A stretch of 64,000 bases of DNA from Pseudomonas wayambapalatensis (GTDB lineage: Bacteria; Pseudomonadota; Gammaproteobacteria; Pseudomonadales; Pseudomonadaceae), in the NCBI GenBank assembly GCA_014268975.2, contig CP077096.1, positions 801,001 to 865,000 on the forward strand, read 5' to 3'. The translations under genes and the position numbers were made by a program. Below the pieces are notes generated by a model. That model was not told the DNA's origin and ran no database searches. It saw nothing but the letters and a program-made list of their open reading frames with translations. Shown here in pieces: positions 7,955-17,087 of the stretch; position 1 is the first letter of the stretch; the number at the start of each line of letters is the position of its first letter.

Positions 7955-7961
7955 CTCGATG

Positions 7962-9527
7962 CTACGCCTTGTTCAGGTACATCCGCGTGGTCAGCAGGTA
8001 TACCGGCAATCCCGATACCAGGATCAGCAACGCCGCATAGGGCGCTGCCGCTGCGAACTCGACGTTGGCCGTGTGTGCCCAGACTTCCGTGGCCAGGGTG
8101 GTCATGCCCGTGGGGCTGAGCAGCAGGGTCGCGGTCAGCTCCTTCATGGCATCCAGGAACACCAGGGCGAAGGCCGCCGCCAGTGCCGGGAAGATGATCG
8201 GAAGGGTGACCCGGCAGAACGCCGCGAAGCTGCTGGCGCCCAGGGTGCGGGCGGCTTCCTCGAGTGTCGGCGAGGCCTTGTTCAGCGCTGTGCGCACTGG
8301 CGCCTGGGCCAGGGGCAGGAAGAGCAGGGCGTAGGCCAGGATCAGCAGTGCAGTGGTCTGGTAGAGCGCTGGCACGTAGTGCAGGGCGAAGAACACCAGT
8401 GTCAATGCGATCACCAGGCCCGGCAGAGCATGCAGCAGGTAGGGCAGGCGTTCGGCCCAGATCGCCAGACGGCCTTTGTAGCGCACCACCAGGAAGCTGA
8501 TCGGCAATGCCAGCACTACGCAGAAGCCAGCACCGCCAAGCGATACCGACAGGGAGGTGAGCAAGGCCTTGCCGATTGCCGCGACCGGGAAGGCTGCCGA
8601 TGAGCCGACACTCAGCCAGTAGCCGAGCATGGCCAGCGGAATCCCGCTGCCCAACACCGCCAGTCCAAGGCAGAACAGTTGTGCCGGCAGGCTCCAGCCT
8701 TTGAGTCGCAATGGCTGTGCACGACGCGCCACGCCCTGGCCGATGCGCACGTGGCGGGCCTTGCCGCGTACGCGCAGTTCCAGCCAAAGCATCACCAGGC
8801 ACAGTGCCAGCAGCACAGCCGAGAGCATTGCCGCGTTAGCGTTGCTGAACTCCAGTTCGAACTGCTGGTAGATCGCCGTGGTGAAGGTCTGCAGGCCGAG
8901 GATCGACAGTGCGCCGAACTCCACCAGCATGTGCAGGGCGATCAGCAACGCACCGCCGAGCATGGCTGGCCACAGCAACGGCAGGGTGACCTTGAGGAAC
9001 ACGTCCCAGCGGCTGCAGCCGAGGGTGCGGGCCGACTCCTCCAGCGAGGTGTCCAGATTGCGCAGGGTAGCGGCCACCGGCAGGAACACCAGCGGATACT
9101 TTGACAGCGCCATCACCAGGATCGCCCCGCCGAGCCCTTCGAAGTCCGAGCTCAGCGACACCCAGGTGAAGCTGCTGACGAACGACGGTACGGCAAACGG
9201 CAGACACAACACCACGCCCCACAGGCGGCGCCCGCGCAGGTCGCTGCGTTCGAGCAGCCAGGCCAGCGCCAGGCCGACCACCATGCACACCAGGGTGACA
9301 CCGACCATCAGCAGCAAGGTGTTGCGCAGCAACCCCCAGACGAAGGGGCGCCAGAGCAGGCGCAGGGCTTCATGCCAGCCGGCTTCCCAGGCTTTGATGG
9401 CGACATACAGCAATGGCAACAGGCTCATCGCCACCAGGAACAGCACAGGCAGCACCACCCATACGGAGGGGCGCTTGCGGCGTGGCACGAAGCGTACCAG
9501 GGCCGGGTCGGGCGCGGCGGCAGTCAT
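7962..9527 (-). CDS. Ferric-iron ABC transporter permease (FbpB/SfuB type)
   Basis: 521-aa inner-membrane protein made of two fused binding-protein-dependent permease halves, the usual form for Fe(III) FbpB/SfuB. Each half carries an ATPase-contact EAA-like loop: EESARTLGCSRWDVF near 163-177 and EEAARTLGASSFAAF in the second half. About 12 membrane helices are expected. Its ATG overlaps the stop of the binding-protein gene by one base (TGATG), so the pair is co-translated. No ATPase gene of the FbpC type follows; the next gene is convergent. The ATPase must be supplied from elsewhere. Confidence 0.93.
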   Translation of the reverse strand: MTAAAPDPALVRFVPRRKRPSVWVVLPVLFLVAMSLLPLLYVAIKAWEAGWHEALRLLWRPFVWGLLRNTLLLMVGVTLVCMVVGLALAWLLERSDLRGRRLWGVVLCLPFAVPSFVSSFTWVSLSSDFEGLGGAILVMALSKYPLVFLPVAATLRNLDTSLEESARTLGCSRWDVFLKVTLPLLWPAMLGGALLIALHMLVEFGALSILGLQTFTTAIYQQFELEFSNANAAMLSAVLLALCLVMLWLELRVRGKARHVRIGQGVARRAQPLRLKGWSLPAQLFCLGLAVLGSGIPLAMLGYWLSVGSSAAFPVAAIGKALLTSLSVSLGGAGFCVVLALPISFLVVRYKGRLAIWAERLPYLLHALPGLVIALTLVFFALHYVPALYQTTALLILAYALLFLPLAQAPVRTALNKASPTLEEAARTLGASSFAAFCRVTLPIIFPALAAAFALVFLDAMKELTATLLLSPTGMTTLATEVWAHTANVEFAAAAPYAALLILVSGLPVYLLTTRMYLNKA

Positions 9528-10540
9528 CAGAGCAGACCGACCTCGCGTTCGAGCTCGATGGCTTCTTCGGCATTGCCGAGGTCTGCCGGGCTGATCTTCG
9601 GTGGGCGCAGCTCTTCGAACGGCTTCAGACCGCGGTCAGACACCATGCCTTTGTGCAGTGGATATTCGGCGGTGGTCTGGGTGATCACGCGCTGGCCTTC
9701 TTCGCTGGCCATCCAGTTGAGCAGCGCTTGGGCTTCCTTGGGATGCTTGCTGGCCTTGACCGCTGCGGCGCCGGAAATGGTGACCAGGTTGCCGGCATCG
9801 CCATCGGCCAGGTAGTACAGCTTGGAGTCGAGCTTGCCGCGCTCGCGCTCCAGGGCGTACCAGTAATAGTTGTTCACCAGCACGGCAGCGACTTCGCCTT
9901 TTTCCACCGCTTTCAGGGCGACCATGTTGTTGGTGTAGGTCTTGCCGAACGCCTTCAGGCCGGTGAGCCATTCTTCGGTGGCCTCGCGGCCGTGCATCTT
10001 GAGGATGGCCACGGCCTGTTCCTGGAAGGCGCCGCTGGTCGGTACGTAACCGACGCGGCCGTCCCACTCAGGATCGGCAAAGTCCATCACGGTGGTGGGT
10101 AGGTCTTTCTCGTCGATCTTCTTCGGGTTGTACACCACCACGCGGGTGCGCGCGGTCACGCCCATCCAGGTGCCGTTGGCGCCCACGTATTCCTTGGGCA
10201 GCATGTCCAGGGTGGCGTCGTCGATTTTCGCCAGCAGGCCCAGTTCGCCCAGGTTGTTCAGGGGTGGGGATTCTTCGGTGTAGATGACGTCGGCAGGCGA
10301 GCGTGTGCCTTCCTCGATGATCTGGCTGGCCAGCTGGTTGCTGCTGCCCTTGCGGATATTGATGTGGATACCGGTCTTGGCCTCGTAGGCCTTGGCGATG
10401 GCTTCGCCGATTTCCTTGTGCTGGCCGTTGTACAGGGTCAGGCTGACCGGTTCGTCTGCCAGGGCGGCCGGCGCGCCAATCACCAGGCCCAGGACAGCGG
10501 CGGCCAAGGTGCGCATCAGCGGTTTCGGGCGGATCGTCAT
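9527..10540 (-). CDS. Periplasmic ferric-iron-binding protein (FbpA type)
   Basis: 337-aa extracellular solute-binding protein of the iron(III)/transferrin-like family. A signal peptide (about 1-28, ending PAALA) is followed by the mature DEPVSLTLYNGQH start. NNYYWYALERERG contains the adjacent tyrosines that bind Fe(III) in FbpA proteins. The ATG at 10540 is chosen over the longer frame from 10693 because it starts directly at the signal peptide. It is first in a two-gene unit with the permease. A palindrome at 10585-10598 is a candidate operator; it is not an obvious Fur box. Confidence 0.93.
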   Translation of the reverse strand: MTIRPKPLMRTLAAAVLGLVIGAPAALADEPVSLTLYNGQHKEIGEAIAKAYEAKTGIHINIRKGSSNQLASQIIEEGTRSPADVIYTEESPPLNNLGELGLLAKIDDATLDMLPKEYVGANGTWMGVTARTRVVVYNPKKIDEKDLPTTVMDFADPEWDGRVGYVPTSGAFQEQAVAILKMHGREATEEWLTGLKAFGKTYTNNMVALKAVEKGEVAAVLVNNYYWYALERERGKLDSKLYYLADGDAGNLVTISGAAAVKASKHPKEAQALLNWMASEEGQRVITQTTAEYPLHKGMVSDRGLKPFEELRPPKISPADLGNAEEAIELEREVGLL

Positions 10541-10584
10541 GCGGGTACTTCCTCGCTTACGGCTACATATTTCGAAACAATGGT

Positions 10585-10598
10585 AAACGAAATCGTTT
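10585..10598. promoter_or_regulatory. Palindrome upstream of the iron-binding protein gene
   Basis: AAACGA-AA-TCGTTT is a perfect 6-bp inverted repeat about 45 bp before the start at 10540, where an operator or promoter would lie. It only weakly resembles a Fur site, so the regulator is unknown. Confidence 0.35.
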
Positions 10599-10680
10599 CT
10601 CATGTGGCCGTATGAGGGCAAATAGTCGGGAGGAGGCGGATGCTGGCGCGGCGGGAGGGCAAAAAACGCAGGCAAGAAAA

Positions 10681-10704
10681 AACCCACTAGCAAGCTAGTG
10701 GGTT
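10681..10704 (-). terminator. Rho-independent terminator of the tRNA-Leu unit
   Basis: An 11-bp perfect stem (AACCCACTAGC/GCTAGTGGGTT) has a two-base spacer in the DNA, so the real loop is slightly larger. On the minus strand it is followed by a T-rich tract (the A-run at about 10673-10682). It starts 7 bp after the end of the downstream tRNA-Leu gene and fits termination of that transcript. Confidence 0.85.
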
Positions 10705-10710
10705 TTTATA

Positions 10711-10797
10711 TGGTGCCCAGGAGAAGACTCGAACTTCCACGACCGTTAAGTCACTGATACCTGAAACCAGCGCGTCTACCAATTCCGCCACCTGGGC
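10711..10797 (-). tRNA. tRNA-Leu (anticodon CAG), copy 1
   Basis: 87-nt class II tRNA read on the minus strand, starting GCCCAGGTGGCGGAATTGG and ending CCA encoded in the DNA. The acceptor stem GCCCAGG/CCTGGGC is perfect. The anticodon loop TTCAGGT gives CAG, so it reads CUG codons. A long variable arm is present, and GTTCGAGTC forms the T loop. It is identical in sequence to copy 2, 81 bp upstream in transcription order, and is followed directly by a terminator. Confidence 0.97.
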
Positions 10798-10878
10798 AAA
10801 GCTTTTACATCTACTGCATGAAACTTGAACCGTGTTGCTGAATGACAGAAAAACCTGCTATCTATCACTCGAAATATT

Positions 10879-10965
10879 TGGTGCCCAGGAGAAGACTCGA
10901 ACTTCCACGACCGTTAAGTCACTGATACCTGAAACCAGCGCGTCTACCAATTCCGCCACCTGGGC
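10879..10965 (-). tRNA. tRNA-Leu (anticodon CAG), copy 2
   Basis: 87-nt tRNA-Leu(CAG) identical to the copy at 10711-10797 and first in the shared transcript. It has the same perfect acceptor stem, variable arm and encoded CCA. A strong stable-RNA promoter lies about 80 bp upstream at 11048-11076, and no terminator is visible between the two copies, so they are probably processed from one precursor. Confidence 0.97.
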
Positions 10966-11047
10966 ACACATTTTGTCGAGGTCACATGATGCTTTACATC
11001 AGGTTTCATCTCAACTACAACGTCGGCTGTCCGTCGTTGTGGTGCGC

Positions 11048-11076
11048 ACTATACGGATGCCCCTGAGGGCTGTAAA
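11048..11076 (-). promoter_or_regulatory. Stable-RNA-type sigma-70 promoter for the tRNA-Leu pair
   Basis: On the minus strand TTTACA (11076-11071) and TATAGT (11053-11048) are separated by exactly 17 bp, followed by a GC-rich discriminator (GCGC). An A/T-rich block at about 11087-11115 lies upstream like an UP element. This is the pattern of growth-rate and stringently controlled tRNA/rRNA promoters. Confidence 0.75.
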
Positions 11077-11238
11077 GCCCCGGATCGAAAAAAATTTCAA
11101 AAAATTCAAGTTGTTGATTCCAGTGACCTATTGCCGCTGCCGGGGCGCCCGGCAGGGGCTGTCCAAGGCAAAGATTTCCGGTTTCAATACGCGTATGCCA
11201 GAATCCCTATCTATATACCCCAAGGTGAACCCCTTCTG

Positions 11239-13839
11239 ATGGCCGATTGGCAATCCCTCGATCCCGAGGCCGCTCGCGAAGCGGAAAAATACGAGAATCC
11301 CATCCCCAGCCGTGAGCTGATCCTGCAGCGCCTTGCCGACCGTGGCGAACCCGCCGCGCGCGAGGAGCTGGCGGCAGAGTTCGGTCTGTACGAAGAAGAC
11401 CAGATCGAGGCCCTGCGCCGCCGTCTGCGCGCAATGGAGCGTGATGGTCAGCTTATCTATACCCGGCGCGGCACCTATGCCCCGGTAGACAAGCTCGACC
11501 TGATCTGCGGCCGTGTCTCCGGCCACCGCGATGGCTTCGGCTTCCTGATCCCCGACGACGGCAGCGAAGACCTGTTCCTCAGCCCGGCACAGATGCGCCT
11601 GGTGTTCGACGGCGACCGTGGCCTTGCCCGGGTCTCTGGTGTCGATCGCCGTGGTCGCCGCGAAGGCGTGCTGGTCGAGATCATCTCCCGCGCCCATGAA
11701 AGCGTGGTTGGCCGCTACTTCGAAGAAGGCGGCATCGGCTATGTGACCCCCGACAACCCGAAGATCCAGCAGGAAGTGCTGGTGACTGCGGGGCGCAACG
11801 GTGGCGCCAAGATCGGCCAGTTCGTCGAGATCAAGATCACTCACTGGCCGACCCCGCGGTTCCAGCCGCAAGGTGACGTGGTCGAGGTGATCGGCAATTA
11901 CATGGCGCCGGGCATGGAGATCGATGTCGCCCTGCGCAGCTACGACATTCCGCACGTCTGGCCCAAGGACGTGATCAAGGAAGCGCGTAAGTTCCGCTCC
12001 GAAGTCGAAGAGAAGGACAAGGAAAAACGCATCGACCTGCGTCACCTGCCGTTCGTCACCATCGACGGCGAGGACGCCCGCGACTTCGACGATGCCGTCT
12101 ATTGCGAGCCTTTGGGCAAGCTGCGCCTGTTCTCCGGCGGCTGGCGCCTGTACGTGGCGATTGCCGACGTTTCCAGCTACGTGCGCCTGGGCTCGGCCCT
12201 GGACGTCGAGGCCCAGCAGCGCGGCAACTCGGTGTACTTCCCCGAGCGTGTGATTCCGATGCTGCCCGAGGAACTCTCCAACGGCCTTTGCTCGCTGAAT
12301 CCGCATGTCGATCGCCTGGCCATGGTCTGCGAGATGACCATCAACAAGGCCGGCCAGATGGTCGACTACCAGTTCTATGAAGGCGTGATCCACTCCCATG
12401 CGCGTCTGACCTACAACAAGGTCAGCAGCATGCTCGAGCACTCCCGCACTCGCGAAGGCAAGGCGCTGCGTGAGGAGTACAGCGCAGTCCTGCCGGACCT
12501 CAAGCACCTCTACGCGCTGTACAAGGTGCTGGTCGATGCCCGCCATACCCGTGGTGCAATCGACTTTGAAACCCAGGAAACCCGGATCATCTTCGGCGAA
12601 GACCGCAAGATCGACGAAATTCGTCCGACCGTGCGCAACGACGCCCACAAGCTGATCGAGGAATGCATGCTGGCGGCCAACGTCGCCACCGCCGAGTTCC
12701 TGCAGAAGCACAACGTGCCGTCGCTGTACCGCGTGCACGATGGTCCGCCACCGGAGCGCCTGGAAAAACTGCGCGCCTTCCTCGGTGAGCTGGGGCTGTC
12801 GCTGCACAAGGGCAAGGATCCATCGCCGAAGGACTACCAGGCCCTGCTGGCGAGCATCGCCGGGCGCCCGGACTTCCACCTGATCCAGACCGTCATGCTG
12901 CGCTCGCTGAGCCAGGCGGTGTACAGCACCGAGAACAACGGCCACTTCGGCCTGAACTACGAGGCTTACACCCACTTCACCTCGCCGATCCGCCGTTACC
13001 CTGACCTGCTGGTGCACCGCGCCATCCGCAGTGTGATCCGCTCGAAGATCGATACCCCGCACGTCAAGCGCGCCGGTGCGATGAGCATTCCCAAGGCGCG
13101 GATCTACCCGTACGACGAGAACAGCCTCGAGCAGATGGGCGAGCAGTGCTCGATGACCGAGCGCCGCGCCGATGAAGCCACCCGCGACGTGGTCAACTGG
13201 CTCAAGTGCGAATACATGCGCGACCGCGTGGGTGAGACTTTCCCTGGCGTGATCACCGCAGTGACCGGTTTCGGCCTGTTCATCGAGTTGACCGACATCT
13301 ATGTCGAAGGCCTGGTGCACGTCAGTGCGCTGCCGGGCGATTACTACCACTTCGATCCTGTGCACCATCGCCTGGCCGGTGAGCGTACTGGCCGCAGCTT
13401 CCGCCTGGGCGACACCATCGAAGTCAAGGTGATGCGCGTCGACCTCGAGCAGCGCAAGATCGACTTCGAGCTTTCCGAGGCCGCGATCAAGGCGCCGGGC
13501 GGCCGCAAGCCGCGTAGCGAATCGGCTGACACCGGCAAGCCTGCGGGCACCAAAGGTTCGGTCAGGTCCGAGCCTGCACCGGCTACCGAGGCGAAGATTT
13601 CGCCCAAGCCGCGCAGCCGCAAGAGCGAAGCTTCCGAGGCCTACTTCCCGAAAGATGCCGTGCAGCGTAATGCCGAGGTGCGCAAGAGCCGCGAAATGAA
13701 GAAGGCGCTGATGGGGGATGCGCGGCAGCACACCAGTGCCAAGGCCGAGAAGGGCACCAAGGCGTCCGGCAAGACCAAGCATCGCAAAGGCCCGTCGAAG
13801 TCCGGCGCGCCACGTAAGGGCAAGAGCGGCAAGTCATGA
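11239..13839 (+). CDS. rnr: Ribonuclease R
   Basis: 866-aa 3'-5' exoribonuclease that degrades structured RNA. In order it has an N-terminal helix-turn-helix/OB region, cold-shock domains, an RNB catalytic domain with the metal-binding GEDARDFDDAV motif near 275-288, and an S1 domain at about 665-750. A long lysine/arginine-rich C-terminal tail ends in KSGAPRKGKSGKS, usual for RNase R. The ATG at 11239 begins MADWQSLDPEA, the family N-terminus; the open frame further upstream overlaps the tRNA promoter region. The stop overlaps rlmB by four bases. Confidence 0.96.
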   Translation: MADWQSLDPEAAREAEKYENPIPSRELILQRLADRGEPAAREELAAEFGLYEEDQIEALRRRLRAMERDGQLIYTRRGTYAPVDKLDLICGRVSGHRDGFGFLIPDDGSEDLFLSPAQMRLVFDGDRGLARVSGVDRRGRREGVLVEIISRAHESVVGRYFEEGGIGYVTPDNPKIQQEVLVTAGRNGGAKIGQFVEIKITHWPTPRFQPQGDVVEVIGNYMAPGMEIDVALRSYDIPHVWPKDVIKEARKFRSEVEEKDKEKRIDLRHLPFVTIDGEDARDFDDAVYCEPLGKLRLFSGGWRLYVAIADVSSYVRLGSALDVEAQQRGNSVYFPERVIPMLPEELSNGLCSLNPHVDRLAMVCEMTINKAGQMVDYQFYEGVIHSHARLTYNKVSSMLEHSRTREGKALREEYSAVLPDLKHLYALYKVLVDARHTRGAIDFETQETRIIFGEDRKIDEIRPTVRNDAHKLIEECMLAANVATAEFLQKHNVPSLYRVHDGPPPERLEKLRAFLGELGLSLHKGKDPSPKDYQALLASIAGRPDFHLIQTVMLRSLSQAVYSTENNGHFGLNYEAYTHFTSPIRRYPDLLVHRAIRSVIRSKIDTPHVKRAGAMSIPKARIYPYDENSLEQMGEQCSMTERRADEATRDVVNWLKCEYMRDRVGETFPGVITAVTGFGLFIELTDIYVEGLVHVSALPGDYYHFDPVHHRLAGERTGRSFRLGDTIEVKVMRVDLEQRKIDFELSEAAIKAPGGRKPRSESADTGKPAGTKGSVRSEPAPATEAKISPKPRSRKSEASEAYFPKDAVQRNAEVRKSREMKKALMGDARQHTSAKAEKGTKASGKTKHRKGPSKSGAPRKGKSGKS

Positions 13840-14582
13840 GTCAGCTGGAAAAAATCTACGGCGTGCATGCCGTGCAGGCGTTGTTGCAGCACCATCCCAA
13901 GCGGGTCAAGCAGATCTGGTTGTCGGAAGGGCGTAGCGAGCCACGTCTTCAGACGCTGCTGGCGCTGGCTGCAGAAAACCGCGTTGCGGTCGGCCAGGCC
14001 GAGCGCCGTGAGCTGGACGCCTGGGTCGAGGGCGTGCACCAGGGTGTGGTCGCCGAGGTGAGCCCCAGCCAAGTGTGGGGCGAGGCGATGCTCGAGGAGT
14101 TGCTCGAGCGCACCGAGACGCCGCCGCTGATCCTGGTGCTCGACGGTGTCACCGACCCGCACAACCTCGGCGCCTGCCTGCGCACCGCCGATGCTGCGGG
14201 CGCGACGGCCGTGGTGATTCCCAAGGACAAGTCGGCCACGCTCACCGGCGTGGTGCGCAAGGTCGCCTGTGGCGCTGCCGAGGTGATCCCGCTGGTGGCC
14301 GTGACGAACCTGGCGCGTACCCTGGAGAAACTCCAGCAGCGTGGCCTTTGGGTGGTCGGCACTGCTGGCGAAGCGGAGCAGGAGATCTATCAACAGGACC
14401 TCACCGGTCCGCTGGTGATGATCATGGGCGCAGAAGGCAAAGGCATGCGCCGCCTGACCCGCGAGCATTGCGACTTCCTGGTGAAGCTGCCGATGGCCGG
14501 CAGTGTCAGCAGCCTGAACGTCTCGGTGGCGACCGGGGTGTGTCTGTTCGAGGCTGTGAGGCAGCGTCAGGCCAAGCGTTGA
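13836..14582 (+). CDS. rlmB: 23S rRNA (guanosine-2251-2'-O)-methyltransferase RlmB
   Basis: 248-aa SPOUT (TrmH-type) methyltransferase. An N-terminal substrate-binding domain precedes the knotted SAM domain. Family motifs are LVLDGVTDPHNLGACLRTAD, MGAEGKGMRRLTREHCD and LPMAGSVSSLNVSVATGVCLFE. It methylates G2251 of 23S rRNA in the peptidyl-transferase region. The ATGA overlap with rnr couples the two genes, the usual rnr-rlmB arrangement in gammaproteobacteria. Confidence 0.96.
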   Translation: MSQLEKIYGVHAVQALLQHHPKRVKQIWLSEGRSEPRLQTLLALAAENRVAVGQAERRELDAWVEGVHQGVVAEVSPSQVWGEAMLEELLERTETPPLILVLDGVTDPHNLGACLRTADAAGATAVVIPKDKSATLTGVVRKVACGAAEVIPLVAVTNLARTLEKLQQRGLWVVGTAGEAEQEIYQQDLTGPLVMIMGAEGKGMRRLTREHCDFLVKLPMAGSVSSLNVSVATGVCLFEAVRQRQAKR

Positions 14583-14604
14583 GAGCCTGAAGCGGCGGCG
14601 TTCC

Positions 14605-14684
14605 TTTCGCGGGCAAGTCGGACCGCCGAACCGCCGCTCCCACGGGGCCTGTGCAGGTCTGTAGGAGCGGGCTTGCCCGCGAAA
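14605..14684. repeat. REP pair downstream of rlmB
   Basis: Two oppositely oriented copies of the P. putida-type REP: a diverged copy (CGCGGGCAAGTCGGACCGCCG...) and a typical one (GTAGGAGCGGGCTTGCCCGCGAA). They lie in the 316-bp gap between rlmB and rpsF, before the rpsF promoter, and may stop or stabilise the rnr-rlmB transcript. The rest of the gap is the promoter and leader of the ribosomal-protein operon. Confidence 0.8.
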
Positions 14685-14750
14685 GAGTCACCGCCGCTCT
14701 CACATACCCCGCCAATATGTTTCCGACTGTTCAAATAATCGCCAATCACC

Positions 14751-14779
14751 TTGCTTGTCCAACCCGCCTTCTCTACAAT
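14751..14779 (+). promoter_or_regulatory. Sigma-70 promoter of the rpsF operon
   Basis: TTGCTT and TACAAT are spaced by 17 bp, about 120 bp before rpsF. The leader that follows is long enough to carry autoregulatory structure of the bS6-bS18 type, but I cannot assign a specific motif. Confidence 0.6.
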
Positions 14780-14898
14780 TGCGCCCCTTGCCGGGCTGGC
14801 AGGTGCGCATGCGCCTTCCCTCAAGCAAGACATACAGTGTCATTCACTCCTTGTCTGACCAGATTCGCTGGCAGACTACTAACCCGTAAGGAGCATTC

Positions 14899-15324
14899 AT
14901 GCGTCATTACGAAATCATCTTCCTGGTTCACCCGGACCAGAGCGAGCAAGTCGGCGGCATGGTCGAGCGTTACACCAAGCTGATCGAAGAAGATGGTGGC
15001 AAGATCCACCGCCTGGAAGACTGGGGCCGTCGTCAACTGGCCTACGCAATCAACAATGTTCACAAGGCTCACTACGTGATGCTGAACGTTGAGTGCACCG
15101 GCAAGGCCCTGGCCGAGCTGGAAGACAACTTCCGCTACAACGATGCCGTGATCCGTAACCTGGTCATCCGTCGCGACGAAGCCGTTACCGGCCAGTCCGA
15201 GATGCTGAAGGCTGAAGAGAACCGCAGCGAGCGCCGTGAGCGTCGCGAGCGTCCTGAGCATGCTGACTCCGCCGATGGCGACGACAGCAATGACAGCGAC
15301 TCCAGCGATAACGCTGACGAGTAA
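14899..15324 (+). CDS. rpsF: 30S ribosomal protein bS6
   Basis: 141-aa ribosomal protein of the small-subunit platform, partner of bS18. [18 protein letters not shown] and [22 protein letters not shown] are family-typical. The C-terminal tail is extended, first Arg-rich ([15 protein letters not shown]), then acidic and Ser/Asp-rich; such tails are known substrates for glutamate addition by RimK. A strong AAGGAG lies before the ATG. First gene of rpsF-rpsR-(membrane protein)-rplI. Confidence 0.98.
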   Translation: MRHYEIIFLVHPDQSEQVGGMVERYTKLIEEDGGKIHRLEDWGRRQLAYAINNVHKAHYVMLNVECTGKALAELEDNFRYNDAVIRNLVIRRDEAVTGQSEMLKAEENRSERRERRERPEHADSADGDDSNDSDSSDNADE

Positions 15325-15352
15325 TCCACGGACCTTTAGAGGAGCCTATTAA

Positions 15353-15583
15353 ATGGCACGTTTCTTCCGTCGTCGTAAATTCTGCCGCTTCACTGCTGAA
15401 GACGTGAAAGAGATCGACTTCAAAGATCTCAACACCCTGAAAGCTTACGTATCCGAAACCGGCAAGATCGTTCCAAGCCGTATCACTGGTACCAAAGCTC
15501 GTTATCAGCGTCAGCTGGCTACCGCTATCAAGCGCGCCCGCTTCCTGGCCCTGCTGCCCTACACCGACAGCCACGGCCGCTGA
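15353..15583 (+). CDS. rpsR: 30S ribosomal protein bS18
   Basis: 76-aa basic ribosomal protein that pairs with bS6. The [21 protein letters not shown] start and [21 protein letters not shown] core are invariant family features. It is preceded by an AGGAG site and lies 28 bp after rpsF in the standard operon. Confidence 0.98.
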   Translation: MARFFRRRKFCRFTAEDVKEIDFKDLNTLKAYVSETGKIVPSRITGTKARYQRQLATAIKRARFLALLPYTDSHGR

Positions 15584-15616
15584 GACCGGGTCGTCGACAA
15601 GCAGTAAGGGATAGGC

Positions 15617-16507
15617 ATGCGAGCGTTGGCTGATTTCATCATGCGCGGTCGTGTGCAGGCCACTGTCGTGGTGGCTGGTTGTGCGGCATTGCCGCTGTTG
15701 TTCTGGTTGAGTGCCGCCGCCGGGAGCCTGGTGTTCCTGCGGCGTGGTTTCAAGGACGCATCCTCGGTCATCGTGTGGGGCATCTTGCCCGCGCTGGCCT
15801 GGTGGGTCTTCGGCGAGCCGCGCACCTTGATGGTGTTGCTGGGGACGCTGGGGCTGGCTGCGCTGTTGCGCGCCGGGCATTCCTGGAACCGGGTGCTGTT
15901 GTCCAGCATCGCCTTGGGCCTGTTGTACGGTGTCATCCTCGGTTCAGTGTTCCGCGAACCGATCGAAGCTCTGGCGCGAGCGCTTGAAAAAGCCCTGCCG
16001 CAGATGCTCGACGGTCTCTACCAGCAGTTGACGGTAGAGGAGCAGGCACACCTGGGGGCACTCATCGTACCGGTGCTCAACGGCCTGATTGCAGCTTTGC
16101 TGCAGGTCGTCAGCGTTCTGGCCCTGATGTTGGGCCGGTACTGGCAGGCCGCGTTGTACAACCCGGGAGGTTTCGGCCGCGAGTTTCAAGCGGTGCGGAT
16201 TCCCCTGGTGCCGGCACTGGTGCTGCTGGCGTGCATGGTGTTCGGACCGAACTTCGGTTCCGCCGTCGCCTTGCTTACGCCGCTGTGCAGTGTGCCGCTC
16301 ATGTTCGCGGGCATCGCCCTGCTGCATGGGCTGGTGGCCCAGAAACGCCTGGCCAGGTTCTGGCTGGTGGGGTTGTACGTCACGCTGGTGCTGTTCATGC
16401 AGCTGACCTATCCGTTGCTCGTGGTCTTGGCCATTGTCGACAGCCTGATTGATTTTCGCGGTCGCCACTCCCCCAAGGGGAATGATTCCGCGAACGGTGA
16501 AGGTTAA
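15617..16507 (+). CDS. DUF2232-like multi-pass membrane protein
   Basis: 296-aa inner-membrane protein with about eight hydrophobic segments, resembling the DUF2232/YybS-like family whose function is not established. It lies between rpsR and rplI, a position conserved in pseudomonads, and is co-oriented with short gaps (33 and 20 bp), so it is co-transcribed with ribosomal-protein genes. The C-terminal tail is hydrophilic ([16 protein letters not shown]). No catalytic motif is visible. Confidence 0.85.
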
Positions 16508-16527
16508 AAGTTAAGAGGTTTTACCAA

Positions 16528-16974
16528 ATGGAACTGATCCTGCTGGAAAAAGTCGCCAACCTGGGCAACCTGGGCGACAAAGTAAAAGTTAAGGCTGGTT
16601 ACGGCCGTAACTTCCTGCTGCCATTCGGCAAGGCCACCGTTGCCAACGCCGCTAACCTGGCTGCATTCGAAGAGCGTCGCGCAGAGCTGGAAAAAGCCGC
16701 TGCCGACAAGAAAGCTTCGGCTGAAAGCCGCGCTGCCCAACTGGCCGAGCTGGAAGTGACCATCACTGCCACCGCTGGCGACGAAGGCAAGCTGTTCGGT
16801 TCGATCGGCACCCACGACATCGCTGATGCCCTGACCGCCTCCGGCGTTGAAGTGGCCAAGGCTGAAGTTCGTCTGCCGAACGGCACCATCCGTCAGGTTG
16901 GCGAATACGACGTAGCCGTGCACCTGCACAGCGACGTTGAAGCCACCGTACGTGTGGTCGTCGTAGCTGCCTAA
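16528..16974 (+). CDS. rplI: 50S ribosomal protein bL9
   Basis: 148-aa ribosomal protein binding 23S rRNA near the L1 stalk base. The N-terminal domain [30 protein letters not shown] is typical, followed by the long connecting helix and a C-terminal domain ending in [10 protein letters not shown]. Last gene of the ribosomal unit, followed by two hairpins, the second a strong terminator. Confidence 0.98.
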
Positions 16975-17019
16975 GCTGCGCTGACTGACTGGCCCCTCGC
17001 GGGCCAGCCGGTTAACATC

Positions 17020-17060
17020 GGGCACGGTCCTGTTTTTCAGGCCGTGCCCTTTGTCTTTTT
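17020..17060 (+). terminator. Rho-independent terminator after rplI
   Basis: A GGGCACGG...CCGTGCCC stem (17020-17027 with 17042-17049) is extended by CCTG/CAGG around a TTTTT loop and followed by TTTGTCTTTTT. A smaller hairpin, CTGGCCC/GGGCCAG, lies before it at 16989-17007. This separates the ribosomal operon from dnaB. Confidence 0.9.
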
Positions 17061-17087
17061 GAACCCCCCCAGAATTCTTGCGTGGCC

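Noticed and set aside
11128..13782. 884-codon open frame on the minus strand
   Set aside because: Fully antisense to rnr, which has all RNase R domains; the antisense frame is a by-product of GC-rich codon use and resembles no family.
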